Source: an uncultured Alphaproteobacteria bacterium (GTDB lineage: Bacteria > Pseudomonadota > Alphaproteobacteria > Micropepsales > Micropepsaceae). Taken from it: DNA of 54,108 nt. How positions within the stretch are numbered: the first letter of the stretch is position 1; every line of letters begins with the position of its first letter. The position numbers and the translations under genes are program-made. The DNA lies in contig CAILUV010000052.1 of assembly GCA_903837555.1 (NCBI GenBank), positions 1 through 54,108 on the forward strand. The letters run 5' to 3'. Below are positions 1-8,290 of the stretch, in pieces. The notes beneath the pieces were generated by a model that ran no database searches, had not been told where the DNA came from, and was given only the letters and a program-made list of their open reading frames with translations.

Positions 1-190
1 CGTTCTGCCACAGGATGTCGGACTTCCCGTCGCCGTTGAAGTCGCCTGAGCCTTTGATTTTCCAACTTGTGCCAGGGTTGCCATCAACCAGACCACCGCT
101 TGATACGGTGGTACCGTTCATCAGCCATATCGCGGCCTGACCGCTGTCGTTCTGCCACAGGATGTCGGACTTCCCGTCGCCGTTGAAGTC
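1..190 (-). repeat. FG-GAP/VCBS coding repeat (two units)
   Basis: The 43 bases at 1-43 recur exactly at 148-190, a period of 147 bases (49 codons). On the minus strand each copy encodes DFNGDGKSDILWQN, the calcium-binding core of an FG-GAP/VCBS propeller blade. The stretch between them encodes a WLMNGT-type linker. The array probably continues past the window edge. Confidence 0.9.
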
Positions 191-895
191 AGTAGTGCGA
201 CTGGGAGGGTAGACTACTACACTAAACGAATAATTTCCTATTGAATAGAAGGAGTTTGAAGAAATAATTAAATCGTAAGTGCCCGTACTTGTGGGCGTAA
301 AATAATAAACTCCACTGGATCCAACTATATTACCCAGGGATTGGTGATTTGATAAACTTTTAACGTTAAAAAATATATCTGAAATCGACGTAGTGATGTC
401 TAACCTATATGTGCGTCCCGCTTGTGCACCAAACCAAAAATGATCTGTGTCGCTCGTATAATCAAGCGCAGCAGAATAAGATCCACCCGCCGCAATGACT
501 TCGCCGACACCGTTAGCTTCTGTGATTGAATTGTTTCCAAGGCGTAGTCCATAGTAGCCGGCCCCAGATGATGACGTACCAACATAGTATAAACTGTCAG
601 TTGCCGTGAAAGTGAGGCCGTAATAACTGCCATAGCTTATCGCTCCATTCAGAAGAGCCCCGCTCCGACTATACAAACCAAATTCTGTATTAGTTCCACC
701 ACCCCACGGGGTATCGTTACTGGATATTATGGTATAGGTGCTTCCTATATCTAACTTTAGGAAATACGCGTCCGCATCTGCGGATGAGCTGCTAAATCCA
801 TATGCATTATCGCCGATAGAAAGGTGAAAATTTGTCGAAATACTAGCCGGAGCGTCGACACTAAATCCGGTTTCTGCTTCATCAATACTTGACAT
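1..895 (-). CDS. Secreted PPC-like / FG-GAP repeat protein, N-terminal part
   Basis: This open frame runs off the left edge; 298 codons are visible. ATG at 895 is preceded by GAGGGTAAC, a good ribosome site, and the protein begins MSSIDEAETGF with no Sec signal. About residues 10-120 and 130-235 form two PPC-like (pre-peptidase C-terminal) beta domains: each has a D-A/H-Y/F-F segment (DADAYFLKLDIGSTYT; TDHFWFGAQAGRTYRLDI) and the second ends in a FTPTSTGTYDLII strand. FG-GAP/VCBS repeats follow. Such architecture is typical of large extracellular proteins; the missing Sec signal and Asp/Gly-rich repeats would suit type I secretion, but the C-terminus that would show this is outside the window. 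Bases 200-960 are visibly AT-richer than the rest (22 GC in the 60 bases 241-300), fitting acquired DNA next to the integrase remnant. Catalytic domains, if any, are not visible. Confidence 0.8.
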   Translation of the reverse strand, partial: MSSIDEAETGFSVDAPASISTNFHLSIGDNAYGFSSSSADADAYFLKLDIGSTYTIISSNDTPWGGGTNTEFGLYSRSGALLNGAISYGSYYGLTFTATDSLYYVGTSSSGAGYYGLRLGNNSITEANGVGEVIAAGGSYSAALDYTSDTDHFWFGAQAGRTYRLDITTSISDIFFNVKSLSNHQSLGNIVGSSGVYYFTPTSTGTYDLIISSNSFYSIGNYSFSVVVYPPSRTTDFNGDGKSDILWQNDSGQAAIWLMNGTTVSSGGLVDGNPGTSWKIKGSGDFNGDGKSDILWQN

Positions 896-1049
896 GTTAC
901 CCTCATTAATTTTTTGCTGAAGTAGCCACGGGTGACCGGGAACAAATTCTAACCATAGTTTAAGGGTGTCACTACATCCACTTTTTTTTAAAAGCCCTCT
1001 GATCTGGCGGCCAGACTGCGGCCTGCGGTGCCGGTGGTCAGTCTCACTC

Positions 1050-1237
1050 AAAACCATTCAGGCCCGTATCGCTGAGCTTCAGAAGAAGGCCAAAGCGCTT
1101 GAGACCAAGGTCAAGCCTGGTGTTGATAAGGTCGTAGCCCTGATCAAGAAGCGCAAACTGACACTCGCTGACCTGAAGGATGCCTTTTCAGGCAAGGCCG
1201 GTCGTCCTGCCAAAGGCGCCAAGAAGACCAAGCGCGT
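1050..1237 (+). pseudogene. H-NS family protein remnant (N-terminal oligomerisation part)
   Basis: The forward frame encodes IQARIAELQKKAKALE, then KVVALIKKRKLTLADLKDAF and a GRPAKGAKKTK linker. This matches the coiled-coil half and linker of H-NS/MvaT-like nucleoid proteins. The C-terminal DNA-binding half (the GRGxxPxW region) is absent: at about 1237 the homology stops and the sequence becomes the reverse complement of an integrase start. Upstream of the coiled coil the frame encodes nothing recognisable and no credible start is seen. I read it as a truncated relic rather than an intact 166-residue gene. Confidence 0.65.
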
Positions 1238-1330
1238 CTGCACCCAAAGCTGCAAGCCGCCACCGTCCGACAGCTTTCGCCGCCTTGGTCCAGGCTTCGC
1301 ACTTCTGCAAACTGCGTCGGTCAAGGCCAT
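1238..1330 (-). pseudogene. P4-type tyrosine integrase remnant (N-terminal DUF4102 arm-binding domain)
   Basis: Reading from 1330 on the minus strand gives MALTDAVCRSAKPGPRRRKL followed by SDGGGLQLWVQ, the diagnostic start of the Arm DNA-binding domain (DUF4102) of P4-like tyrosine integrases. After about 31 residues homology ends at the junction with the H-NS remnant; the core-binding and catalytic domains (R...HxxR...Y) are missing. It lies about 190 bases from the 3' end of tRNA-Leu, where such integrases normally sit, so it marks a decayed island boundary. Confidence 0.75.
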
Positions 1331-1522
1331 TGAACGCCCCACGAACGAAACGCGATTTTTGGGTGAGAACAGTCAGAACGCGCGTTCTTCCGTACCAACA
1401 AAATACCAACAATCCGCACGGGTAGGCCAGCACACGGGCGAACACCGGCGAACAGTAAGCTGCTAATTTTGCTGATTATTTTGATTTGGGCGACCTTCGG
1501 CGAACATCGCCGAAAGTGCCAT
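1331..1522. other. Putative attachment-site region with arm-like direct repeats
   Basis: No gene is seen between the integrase remnant and tRNA-Leu. It holds two copies of TACCAACA (1393-1400, 1404-1411), 11 bases apart, and three copies of GGCGAACA (1437-1444, 1447-1454, 1499-1506). Short tandem repeats between an integrase start and a tRNA 3' end are what arm-type integrase binding sites look like. Role inferred. Confidence 0.45.
1496..1514 (-). terminator. Hairpin just downstream of tRNA-Leu
   Basis: A perfect 7-bp stem (TTCGGCG / CGCCGAA) with a 5-base loop begins 8 bases past the tRNA-Leu CCA end. There is no T run, so it may be a weak terminator or a processing signal; one GGCGAACA repeat overlaps it. 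Confidence 0.4.
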
Positions 1523-1608
<86 letters not shown>

Positions 1609-1797
1609 CATCGGGCAGCCTGTGTTTGGCAAAGGCCGCCCGAGCAAGGGCGCGATGTTTAGGGGCGGCTTCGCCCCAAGTCAATTGCCGGATTTTCCGG
1701 GGAAAAAGCCGGGTTTTTGCGCCTGGCGGGGCATCCCAGAATTGCCTCTTGGGGCGCCAGACTTCATATAGGAGCCCTGATTTGGGATGCTTGGCGC

Positions 1798-2766
1798 ATG
1801 AGCACGAATTTGGTCACGATTTTCGGCGGTTCCGGCTTTCTGGGCCGTCATACGGTGCGGGCGTTGGCCCGTGCCGGCTGGCGCATCCGGGTGGCGACCC
1901 GCAATCCGGGGCGGGGCTTTTTCCTGCGTCCGCTGGGCACGGTCGGCCAGATCGATTTCGTGAAATGCGATGTCGCCGACGCTGACAGCGTGGCCACGGC
2001 GGTCAAGGGCTCGAACGCCGTCATCAACCTGACCGGCATCCTGTTCCAGAAGGGCCAGACCTTTGAAGACGTGCAGGCGGAAGGCGCTGCCAATATCGCG
2101 CGCGCCGCCGCCGATGCGGGCGCCACCGTGCTGGTGCATGTCTCGGCCATCGGCGCCGATGCCCAGAGCGAATCCGAATATGCGACCACCAAGGCGCAGG
2201 GCGAACAGGCAGTGCGCGAAAGCTTCCCCCAGGCGGTGATCCTGCGCCCCTCGATCATCTTCGGACCCGAAGACGGCTTCTTCAACAAATTCGCCGCCAT
2301 GGCGCGGTACCTGCCGGTGCTGCCGCTGGTGGGCGGCGGCCACACCCGTTTCCAGCCGGTCTTCGTCGGCGATGTCGCGGCAGCCATCGTCAAGGCGCTG
2401 TCGTCCGAGGAAGCGCGCGGCCGCACCTTCGAGTTGGGTGGCCCCAGCATCTATTCGTTCAAGGAACTGCTGCAGCTCATCCTGCGCGAGACGGGGCGCA
2501 AGCGCATTCTGGCGCCCCTGCCCTTCGGCATCGCGACGGTGCAGGCCGCGTTCCTGCAGATCCTGCCCAATCCGATCCTGACCATGGATCAGGTCAAGCT
2601 GCTGAAGAAAGACAATGTGGTCGCGCCGACAGCCGCGGGCCTCGCGGACCTGGGCATCACGCCCACCTCGGTGGAAGCGGTGATCCCGTCTTACCTGTGG
2701 CGTTTCCGGGCCAAGGGCGAGTATGCCGCCGATGTCCAGAACATCACCGGCTTAAGCCAGCCCTAG
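1798..2766 (+). CDS. NDUFA9-like NAD(P)-binding protein (complex I-associated SDR)
   Basis: 322 residues. It starts MSTNLVTIFGGSGFLG, a Rossmann GGSGFLGR dinucleotide-binding loop at about residues 9-16, followed by VINLTGILF and the YATTKAQGE segment (an atypical-SDR Tyr-x3-Lys). This is the family related to the mitochondrial complex I accessory subunit NDUFA9, which binds NADPH and is common in Alphaproteobacteria. An exact enzymatic role is not established for the bacterial members. The ATG at 1798 is chosen because the Rossmann strand begins right after it; the frame is open further upstream but encodes nothing family-like. Its last 15 bases overlap the end of the convergent uppP. Confidence 0.88.
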   Translation: MSTNLVTIFGGSGFLGRHTVRALARAGWRIRVATRNPGRGFFLRPLGTVGQIDFVKCDVADADSVATAVKGSNAVINLTGILFQKGQTFEDVQAEGAANIARAAADAGATVLVHVSAIGADAQSESEYATTKAQGEQAVRESFPQAVILRPSIIFGPEDGFFNKFAAMARYLPVLPLVGGGHTRFQPVFVGDVAAAIVKALSSEEARGRTFELGGPSIYSFKELLQLILRETGRKRILAPLPFGIATVQAAFLQILPNPILTMDQVKLLKKDNVVAPTAAGLADLGITPTSVEAVIPSYLWRFRAKGEYAADVQNITGLSQP

Positions 2767-3558
2767 ATAGGCGAACAGCGCCAGCCCGGCGGCAATCCGG
2801 TACCAGCCGAACGGCGCCAGGCCGTACCGGCTGATAAAGCCGATAAAGCCCTTCACCACGATCAGCGCCACCACGAACGACACGACGAAGCCGATGGCGA
2901 TGTCATTCCAGGCGGCCGCCGCCAGCGCATCGCGGCTTTTGTAGATGTCCAGCACCGTGGCGCCCAACATGGTGGGCACCGCCAGATAAAACGTGAAAAG
3001 CGCCGCGGCCGGGCGCGAAATGCCCAGAAGTTCGCCGCCCAGAATGGTGGCGCCAGACCGCGACACGCCCGGAAAGATCGCCAGCACCTGACACAGGCCG
3101 ATCTGGAACGCCTTGATGTAGGGCAGCCGGTCGCCGTCGGTGTAGCGGGGCGCCGGACGCATCCGCTCCAGCACCAGGATCAATATGCCGCCCGCCACCA
3201 GCGAAAAGGCGATCACCGGCACCGCAACGGCAGGCGAGAACAGCACCTGCTTGATGAAGCCGTGCAGCAACAGGCCCGCCACCACCGACGGCGCGAAGGC
3301 GATCAGGATGGTCAGGGTGAAATGCTGGGCGTCGCGCGACGTGGGCAGGCCCACCAGAACTTCCAGGAATTTGCGCCAATGCACCGCGACCACCGCCAGG
3401 ATGGCGCCGAACTGGATCACGACGGGAAAGACCTGGCCGGGGGCATGAAAGCCCAGCATCTGCTCGGCAATCAGCAGGTGGGCGGTGGAGGAGACCGGCA
3501 GGAATTCGGTCAGCCCTTCGATGATGCCCAGGATGACGGCCAGAAACGAATTGCTCAT
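2752..3558 (-). CDS. uppP: Undecaprenyl-diphosphatase UppP (BacA family)
   Basis: 268 residues of a polytopic membrane protein that dephosphorylates undecaprenyl diphosphate, recycling the lipid carrier of peptidoglycan and other surface polymers. The (E/Q)xxxE motif and serine-rich loop are seen as EGLTEFLPVSSTAH (residues 14-27), and the second conserved motif as PGVSRSGAT (about 163-171). Length matches the family. The start at 3558 (MSNSFLAVILGIIEG) is chosen over an upstream Met because it immediately precedes helix 1. It is divergent from mtgA, another cell-wall gene, sharing an 88-base intergenic region, and overlaps the preceding convergent gene by 15 bases. Confidence 0.96.
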   Translation of the reverse strand: MSNSFLAVILGIIEGLTEFLPVSSTAHLLIAEQMLGFHAPGQVFPVVIQFGAILAVVAVHWRKFLEVLVGLPTSRDAQHFTLTILIAFAPSVVAGLLLHGFIKQVLFSPAVAVPVIAFSLVAGGILILVLERMRPAPRYTDGDRLPYIKAFQIGLCQVLAIFPGVSRSGATILGGELLGISRPAAALFTFYLAVPTMLGATVLDIYKSRDALAAAAWNDIAIGFVVSFVVALIVVKGFIGFISRYGLAPFGWYRIAAGLALFAYLGLA

Positions 3559-3646
3559 GCAGGACCCCGAAAACCGAACCGACACCTATCATTCCGGCGG
3601 CGGCGAAGCCATCGGCGCGGCGCGCGACTTTTGCTATGCTGCCCCC

Positions 3647-4354
3647 ATGGGGTGGGGAAGATTCGCGCGAATCTGGACCGGACGCGGCTGGCTATGGCGG
3701 GCCTGCGTCATCATCTTCACGCTGCTGGTTCCGGCGCCCATCATCCTGCTGCTGATCTTCCGGTTCGTGCCGATCCCCGGCACCCCCGACATGCTGCGCG
3801 CTTTGGTGACCGGCAAAGGCGTGCATTATTCCTGGTCCAGCAACATCTCCCCCCGGCTGGAACGGGCGGTGATCGCGGCGGAAGACCAGAATTTCTGCCG
3901 CCATAACGGCTTTGACTGGGACGCCATCCAGAAGGCCATGAAGGACCATGAGCGCACGGGCAAGCGGCTGCGTGGCGCAAGCACCATTTCCCAGCAGACG
4001 GCGCGCACCCTGTTCCTGGTTCCGATGCGAAGCTGGATCCGCAAGGGACTGGAAACCTATCTGACGGTGTTGATCGAGGCCTTGTGGCCCAAGCAGCGCA
4101 TCCTCGACGCCTATCTCAATCTGGTGGACTGGGGCGACGGCATCTTCGGGGCGCAGGCCGCCGCCGAAGCCTATTTCGGAACCGACGCATCGGCGCTGAC
4201 CGGCGCCCAGGCCGCCCGGCTGGCCGCCATCCTGCCCAACCCGCACCGCTGGCGCGCCGCCCGGCCTGGCCGCTATGTCGCCAGGCGAGCCGCCGCGCTG
4301 CAGGGTCGCAGCGCCATGGTGGTGCGCGACGGGCTGAATTTTTGCGTTAAGTAA
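3647..4354 (+). CDS. mtgA: Monofunctional peptidoglycan glycosyltransferase MtgA (GT51)
   Basis: 235 residues, the usual size for the family. It polymerises lipid II into glycan strands at the outer face of the inner membrane. One N-terminal membrane helix lies at about residues 18-40. GT51 motifs follow in order: AAEDQNFCRHNGFD with the catalytic Glu at residue 79, GASTISQQTARTLFL (about 110-124), and ILDAYLNLVDWGDGIFGAQ (about 152-170), with no transpeptidase domain. Start at 3647 (MGWGRFARIW) places a short basic tail before the helix; the longer open frame upstream overlaps uppP on the other strand. Confidence 0.94.
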   Translation: MGWGRFARIWTGRGWLWRACVIIFTLLVPAPIILLLIFRFVPIPGTPDMLRALVTGKGVHYSWSSNISPRLERAVIAAEDQNFCRHNGFDWDAIQKAMKDHERTGKRLRGASTISQQTARTLFLVPMRSWIRKGLETYLTVLIEALWPKQRILDAYLNLVDWGDGIFGAQAAAEAYFGTDASALTGAQAARLAAILPNPHRWRAARPGRYVARRAAALQGRSAMVVRDGLNFCVK

Positions 4355-4378
4355 CGGCCTCGCTTACAACCTGCCGCC

Positions 4379-5023
4379 ATGCGCCGCCTGATTCATCTGA
4401 TGCTGTCGCCAAGTTGCCGCCTCGCCCGCTTGATGGTCGGGGAAAAGCGCGTCACCTGCGATCCCAAGCTGTCGGAAGACCCCAAAAATCCCATGCCGGT
4501 CTTTGTCGACATGGATGGAACTTCAGTCGAAGGCGTGTGGGCCATTCTGGATCATCTGGAACATCACTATCCCGACCATCCGCTCGCCCCGGCCGATGAC
4601 GCCGCACGGCGCAGCGCCCTGCGCTGGGTGGACTGGGCGATGGGGCCGTTCCACGAACAGGTCACGCAGCGCATCGTCTATGAGAAAGCCGCGCCCAAAT
4701 ATACCGGCGCGGGATTTTCACGCGCGCCCGACATGAATGTGATCCGCGCCGGGCGGGAGGAACTGAAGATCGCGCTGGCCGCCATCGGCAAGGCAGCAGA
4801 GACCAATGGCAATCTGGCCTGCCGCGAACCCACGCTGGGCGACCTGGCCGTGGCGGCGCACCTGTCGTCGCTGGATTATTTCGGGGAAGTGCCGTGGCAT
4901 GATTTTGCCGCGGCCAACGAATGGTATGTGCGGATGAAATCGCGCCCCGCCTTCCGCTCCATCTTGTCGGACCGGGTGCCGGGCCAGCCTCCGGTTTCCC
5001 ATTATGCCGAACTCGATTTCTGA
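4379..5023 (+). CDS. Glutathione S-transferase-like protein
   Basis: 214 residues. The N-terminal part ([19 protein letters not shown], then [13 protein letters not shown] and [14 protein letters not shown]) is a thioredoxin-like GST fold with the cis-Pro region; about residues 85-205 form the alpha-helical C-terminal domain ([21 protein letters not shown]). GSTs conjugate or reduce substrates using glutathione; the substrate cannot be told. It overlaps the start of queG by 20 bases in another frame, so the two are very likely co-transcribed. Note Ser-Cys in the active-site loop, which would suit a Cys- or Ser-type GST. Confidence 0.85.
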   Translation: MRRLIHLMLSPSCRLARLMVGEKRVTCDPKLSEDPKNPMPVFVDMDGTSVEGVWAILDHLEHHYPDHPLAPADDAARRSALRWVDWAMGPFHEQVTQRIVYEKAAPKYTGAGFSRAPDMNVIRAGREELKIALAAIGKAAETNGNLACREPTLGDLAVAAHLSSLDYFGEVPWHDFAAANEWYVRMKSRPAFRSILSDRVPGQPPVSHYAELDF

Positions 5024-6119
5024 TCAGATAAAAGAACGCGCGCGGGTGGAAGGCTTCGACCTTGTGCGGTTCGTTGCCGCGACGGCTGATCCGCGCAATG
5101 CGCAGCGCCTGGGCCAATTCCTCGAAGCCGGCCATCATGGCGACATGGACTGGATGGCGGACCGCGCCACCTGGCGCGCCGATCCGCAAAGCATGTGGCC
5201 TGAAGCCAGAAGCGTGATCATGCTGGGCGTCAATTACGGGCCCGATGCCGACCCGTTGGCGGTCTTGGCGCAGAAAGACAAAGCCGCGATCTCGGTCTAT
5301 GCCCAGGGCGATGACTATCACGATGTGGTCAAGAAGAAGCTGAAAGCGCTGGCAGGCCACATCTTTCAAACCTTTGGCGCCGAGGTGAAAGTGTTCGTCG
5401 ATACCGCGCCGGTGATGGAAAAGCCTCTGGCGCAGCGCGCCGGCCTGGGATGGCAGGGCAAGCACACCAATCTTGTGTCGCGCGAATTCGGCTCCTGGTT
5501 GTTCCTGGGCAGCATCTTCACGACCCTCGAACTGCCGCCGGATGCGGCGGAAGACGATCATTGCGGCAACTGCCGCGCCTGCCTGGACGCCTGCCCCACC
5601 GATGCCTTTCCCGCGCCCTACCAACTGGATGCGCGGCGCTGCATTTCCTATCTCACGATCGAGAATAAAGGCCCGATTCCGCGCGCGTTTCGCGCGAAGA
5701 TGGGCAATCGCATCTATGGCTGCGACGATTGCCTGGCCGCCTGCCCCTGGAACAAGTTCGCCAGCGCCGCCGCCGAGATGAAATTGTCGGCGCGTCAGGA
5801 ACTGCGCGCACCCGGCCTGGCCGAACTGGCGGCGCTGGACGATGCGGGCTTTCGCGCCCTGTTCCGAAAATCGCCGGTCAAGCGCATCGGCCGCGACCGC
5901 TTCGCGCGCAATGTGATGATTGCCATCGGCAACAGCAAAGACGCATCGCTGATTGCGGCGGCGCGTGACGCGCTGTCAGAGAAGTCGCCGCTGGTGCGCG
6001 GGGCGGCGGTGTGGGCGCTGTCGCAGCTTTTGCCGGCCGATGAATTTTCCGCGCTGGCAAGCGCCATGCATGAAAGCGACGACAGCGTGCGCCAGGAATG
6101 GGGCGCCGCTAAGGCTTGA
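5004..6119 (+). CDS. queG: Epoxyqueuosine reductase QueG
   Basis: 371 residues. QueG performs the last step of queuosine synthesis in tRNA, reducing epoxyqueuosine to queuosine with a cobalamin and two [4Fe-4S] clusters. The two ferredoxin-like cysteine motifs are visible as [13 protein letters not shown] (about residue 187) and [10 protein letters not shown] (about 240). The upstream catalytic region includes [20 protein letters not shown] with the conserved Asp. A HEAT-like C-terminal tail (about 300-371) follows. Its end overlaps the convergent TPR gene by 11 bases. Confidence 0.95.
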   Translation: MPNSISDQIKERARVEGFDLVRFVAATADPRNAQRLGQFLEAGHHGDMDWMADRATWRADPQSMWPEARSVIMLGVNYGPDADPLAVLAQKDKAAISVYAQGDDYHDVVKKKLKALAGHIFQTFGAEVKVFVDTAPVMEKPLAQRAGLGWQGKHTNLVSREFGSWLFLGSIFTTLELPPDAAEDDHCGNCRACLDACPTDAFPAPYQLDARRCISYLTIENKGPIPRAFRAKMGNRIYGCDDCLAACPWNKFASAAAEMKLSARQELRAPGLAELAALDDAGFRALFRKSPVKRIGRDRFARNVMIAIGNSKDASLIAAARDALSEKSPLVRGAAVWALSQLLPADEFSALASAMHESDDSVRQEWGAAKA

Positions 6120-6852
6120 GCGTTTCCAGATTGACTTTGGCTTCCGCCACGGCTTCGGGCGATCCGCTTTTCAGTGCCGCCTGAAAATCGCGCCGCGCTC
6201 CGCCCAGGTCGCCGAGCTGCTGGCGCAGCAAGCCGCGCTCCACCAAGGCCTCGCCATCGCCGGGCTTGAGCTTGAGCGCGGCCTCGATATCGACGCGCGC
6301 ATCCGCGTAACGCTTGAGGGCGCGGCGCGCGCTGGCCCGCAGAACCAGAAGATCTGCGCGGCGCGGCGCGAGCTGCAACGCGCTTCCCAGACGCTGATCG
6401 GCTTCCTGCCAGCTTCTGCGCATGGCATGGGCGCGGGCGAGGTCGGCATACAAATCCGCGTCACCCGGCGACAGCGCTAGCGCGGCGGAAAGACTTTGCA
6501 CCGCCTTCGCGCCATTGCCCGCCAGCAGCCAGGCATTCCCCGCCTGGGTGAACAGCACGGCGCGGAAAGCAAGATCGGGGACCTTGGAATCGGCGGCGGC
6601 GCGGTCCAGCCGCGCGCCTGCATCGCCATAGCGCTTGAGCTGGATCAGCGACAACGCCGCACAGTGCAAAGCCGGCGCGCCGCCACCAGCCTTGGTCCAG
6701 CCCTCGGCATCGTTCAACGCTGCCTGCGGCTTGATGCTGACGACCGCCAGGCAATCGCGGTATCGCGCCGAGTCCTGCGGCGCTTGCGCCATTGCGGACA
6801 GTGACAACAGGCATGTTGCCAGCGTGATGGCGAGAGTGTGCTTAGCGGACAT
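6109..6852 (-). CDS. Exported TPR-repeat protein
   Basis: 247 residues with a Sec signal peptide (about 1-22, ending AMA-QA) and several tetratricopeptide units from about residue 70 to the end (for example [20 protein letters not shown] and [20 protein letters not shown]). TPR proteins are protein-interaction scaffolds, so this is probably a periplasmic partner of unknown complexes. It is divergent from the M48 protease gene, with 72 bases between them that should carry both promoters. No specific function can be assigned. Confidence 0.82.
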   Translation of the reverse strand: MSAKHTLAITLATCLLSLSAMAQAPQDSARYRDCLAVVSIKPQAALNDAEGWTKAGGGAPALHCAALSLIQLKRYGDAGARLDRAAADSKVPDLAFRAVLFTQAGNAWLLAGNGAKAVQSLSAALALSPGDADLYADLARAHAMRRSWQEADQRLGSALQLAPRRADLLVLRASARRALKRYADARVDIEAALKLKPGDGEALVERGLLRQQLGDLGGARRDFQAALKSGSPEAVAEAKVNLETLKP

Positions 6853-6924
6853 GACCGCAGTTTAGAGCATTAAGCGCTTGGGATGTCATGAAATCCTGTT
6901 AGGCTGGCGGCAAGGGAACGCTTC

Positions 6925-8289
6925 ATGTCCTTTGCACGGATCGCCGCAGTGGCGCTGCTTTTCATGGCTTTTGCGCTGCCGCTGGCGGCGCAGCCTGCGG
7001 TGGAATCCTTGCCGCAATTGCCGCCGCGCGCAGCCCCGACCGCCGACATCCAGGTCGGCGCATTGCCGGTGATGGATACCACCCCGGCCTTCGATCCCCA
7101 GGCCGCATCGAAAGCCTATCTCGCCAAGATCAGCGGCGAAGCCCGCGCCAGCTCCGACACCTATTACGAAGGCGGCTATGCGCTCCAGCTTGTGGACCTG
7201 ATCTATGCGCTGGCGATCGCGGGGTTGCTGTTGTGGTTGCAGATTTCCACCCGCATCCGTGACTGGGCGGAAGAGCGCACCCACAGCCGCACCTACCAGG
7301 TGATGCTCTATATCGGCGTCTATCTGGTGCTGACCACAGCTGCGACCCTGCCGCTTGCGCTGTATGAAGGCTATATCCGCGAACATGCCTATGGCCTCTC
7401 GAACCAGAGCATCGGCGCGTGGCTGACGGAATTCGGCATCCAGTTCGCCATCACGCTGGCCATCGCGCTTCTGGTCCTGCCGGTTCTGTATGCGGTAATA
7501 CGGCGCGCGCGGGAGACGTGGTGGCTGTGGGGCGCGGGCCTGGCCATCGCGCTGCAGGTGGTAATGCTGGTGATCTATCCCGTCTTCATCGCGCCGCTAT
7601 TCAACCAGTATGATCCCCTGCCCGACGGCGCGCTGAAGATACGCATCCTGTCGCTGGCCCGCGCCAATGACGTGCCGGTGGAAAATGTCTGGGTGATGGA
7701 TGCGTCCAAGCAGTCCAACCGCATTTCGGCCAACGTCTCCGGCTTTCTGGGCACAACCCGCATCTCCCTCACCGACAACCTGCTCCAGCAGGGCAGCGAC
7801 GATGAAGTGCTGGCAGTGATCGGCCATGAGATCGGCCATTACACCATGGGCCATACCGTGCGCCTGTTGCTGCTGATGGGCCTGGTGACGATCGTGGGCT
7901 TCGCCTTTGTCAATTGGGGCTTCCTGATCGCCTGCGAGATTTTCGGCGGCCAGTGGCAGGTGCGGCGGGTCAGCGATGTGGCGGGACTGCCGTTGCTGGC
8001 GGCGCTGTCGGCGCTGTTCTTTTTCCTCGCCACGCCCCTGACCAATTCGATTTCGCGCACAACCGAATTTCAGGCCGACCTGTTTGGCCTGAACGCGGTG
8101 CGCAAGCCCGACGCCTTTGCCAGCGTGATGCTGAAACTGTCCACCTATCGCAAGCTCGAACCGGGACACTGGGAAGAGATCATCTTCTTCACGCATCCTT
8201 CGGGCCGCACCCGCATCGAAACCGCGATGCGCTGGAAGAAGGAGCATATCGCCGACGCCGACATACGCGGCTCGGCGAAGCTGCCCTGA
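6925..8289 (+). CDS. M48 family (Ste24-like) membrane zinc metallopeptidase
   Basis: 454 residues. A signal-like segment (1-22), several membrane helices (about 85-105, 123-147, 168-190, 202-223, 312-335, 350-372), then the zinc motif HEIGH at residues 301-305 inside VIGHEIGHYTMGH and the third-ligand region TEFQADLFGL (about 380). This is the CAAX prenyl protease 1/Ste24 architecture; in bacteria such enzymes take part in membrane-protein quality control or peptide maturation, and the substrate here is unknown. The TPR-GT41 gene begins one base after its stop, so the two form an operon. Confidence 0.92.
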   Translation: MSFARIAAVALLFMAFALPLAAQPAVESLPQLPPRAAPTADIQVGALPVMDTTPAFDPQAASKAYLAKISGEARASSDTYYEGGYALQLVDLIYALAIAGLLLWLQISTRIRDWAEERTHSRTYQVMLYIGVYLVLTTAATLPLALYEGYIREHAYGLSNQSIGAWLTEFGIQFAITLAIALLVLPVLYAVIRRARETWWLWGAGLAIALQVVMLVIYPVFIAPLFNQYDPLPDGALKIRILSLARANDVPVENVWVMDASKQSNRISANVSGFLGTTRISLTDNLLQQGSDDEVLAVIGHEIGHYTMGHTVRLLLLMGLVTIVGFAFVNWGFLIACEIFGGQWQVRRVSDVAGLPLLAALSALFFFLATPLTNSISRTTEFQADLFGLNAVRKPDAFASVMLKLSTYRKLEPGHWEEIIFFTHPSGRTRIETAMRWKKEHIADADIRGSAKLP

Positions 8290-8290
8290 C

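Noticed and set aside
1-190. Possible CRISPR or mobile repeat
   Set aside because: The 43-base copies are in frame and encode a known FG-GAP/VCBS blade core, with a coding spacer.
966-1466. A 166-codon forward open frame including the H-NS-like coiled coil
   Set aside because: Only residues about 28-90 look like H-NS; the ends encode no family sequence, and the 3' half is antisense to an integrase start. Treated as remnants.
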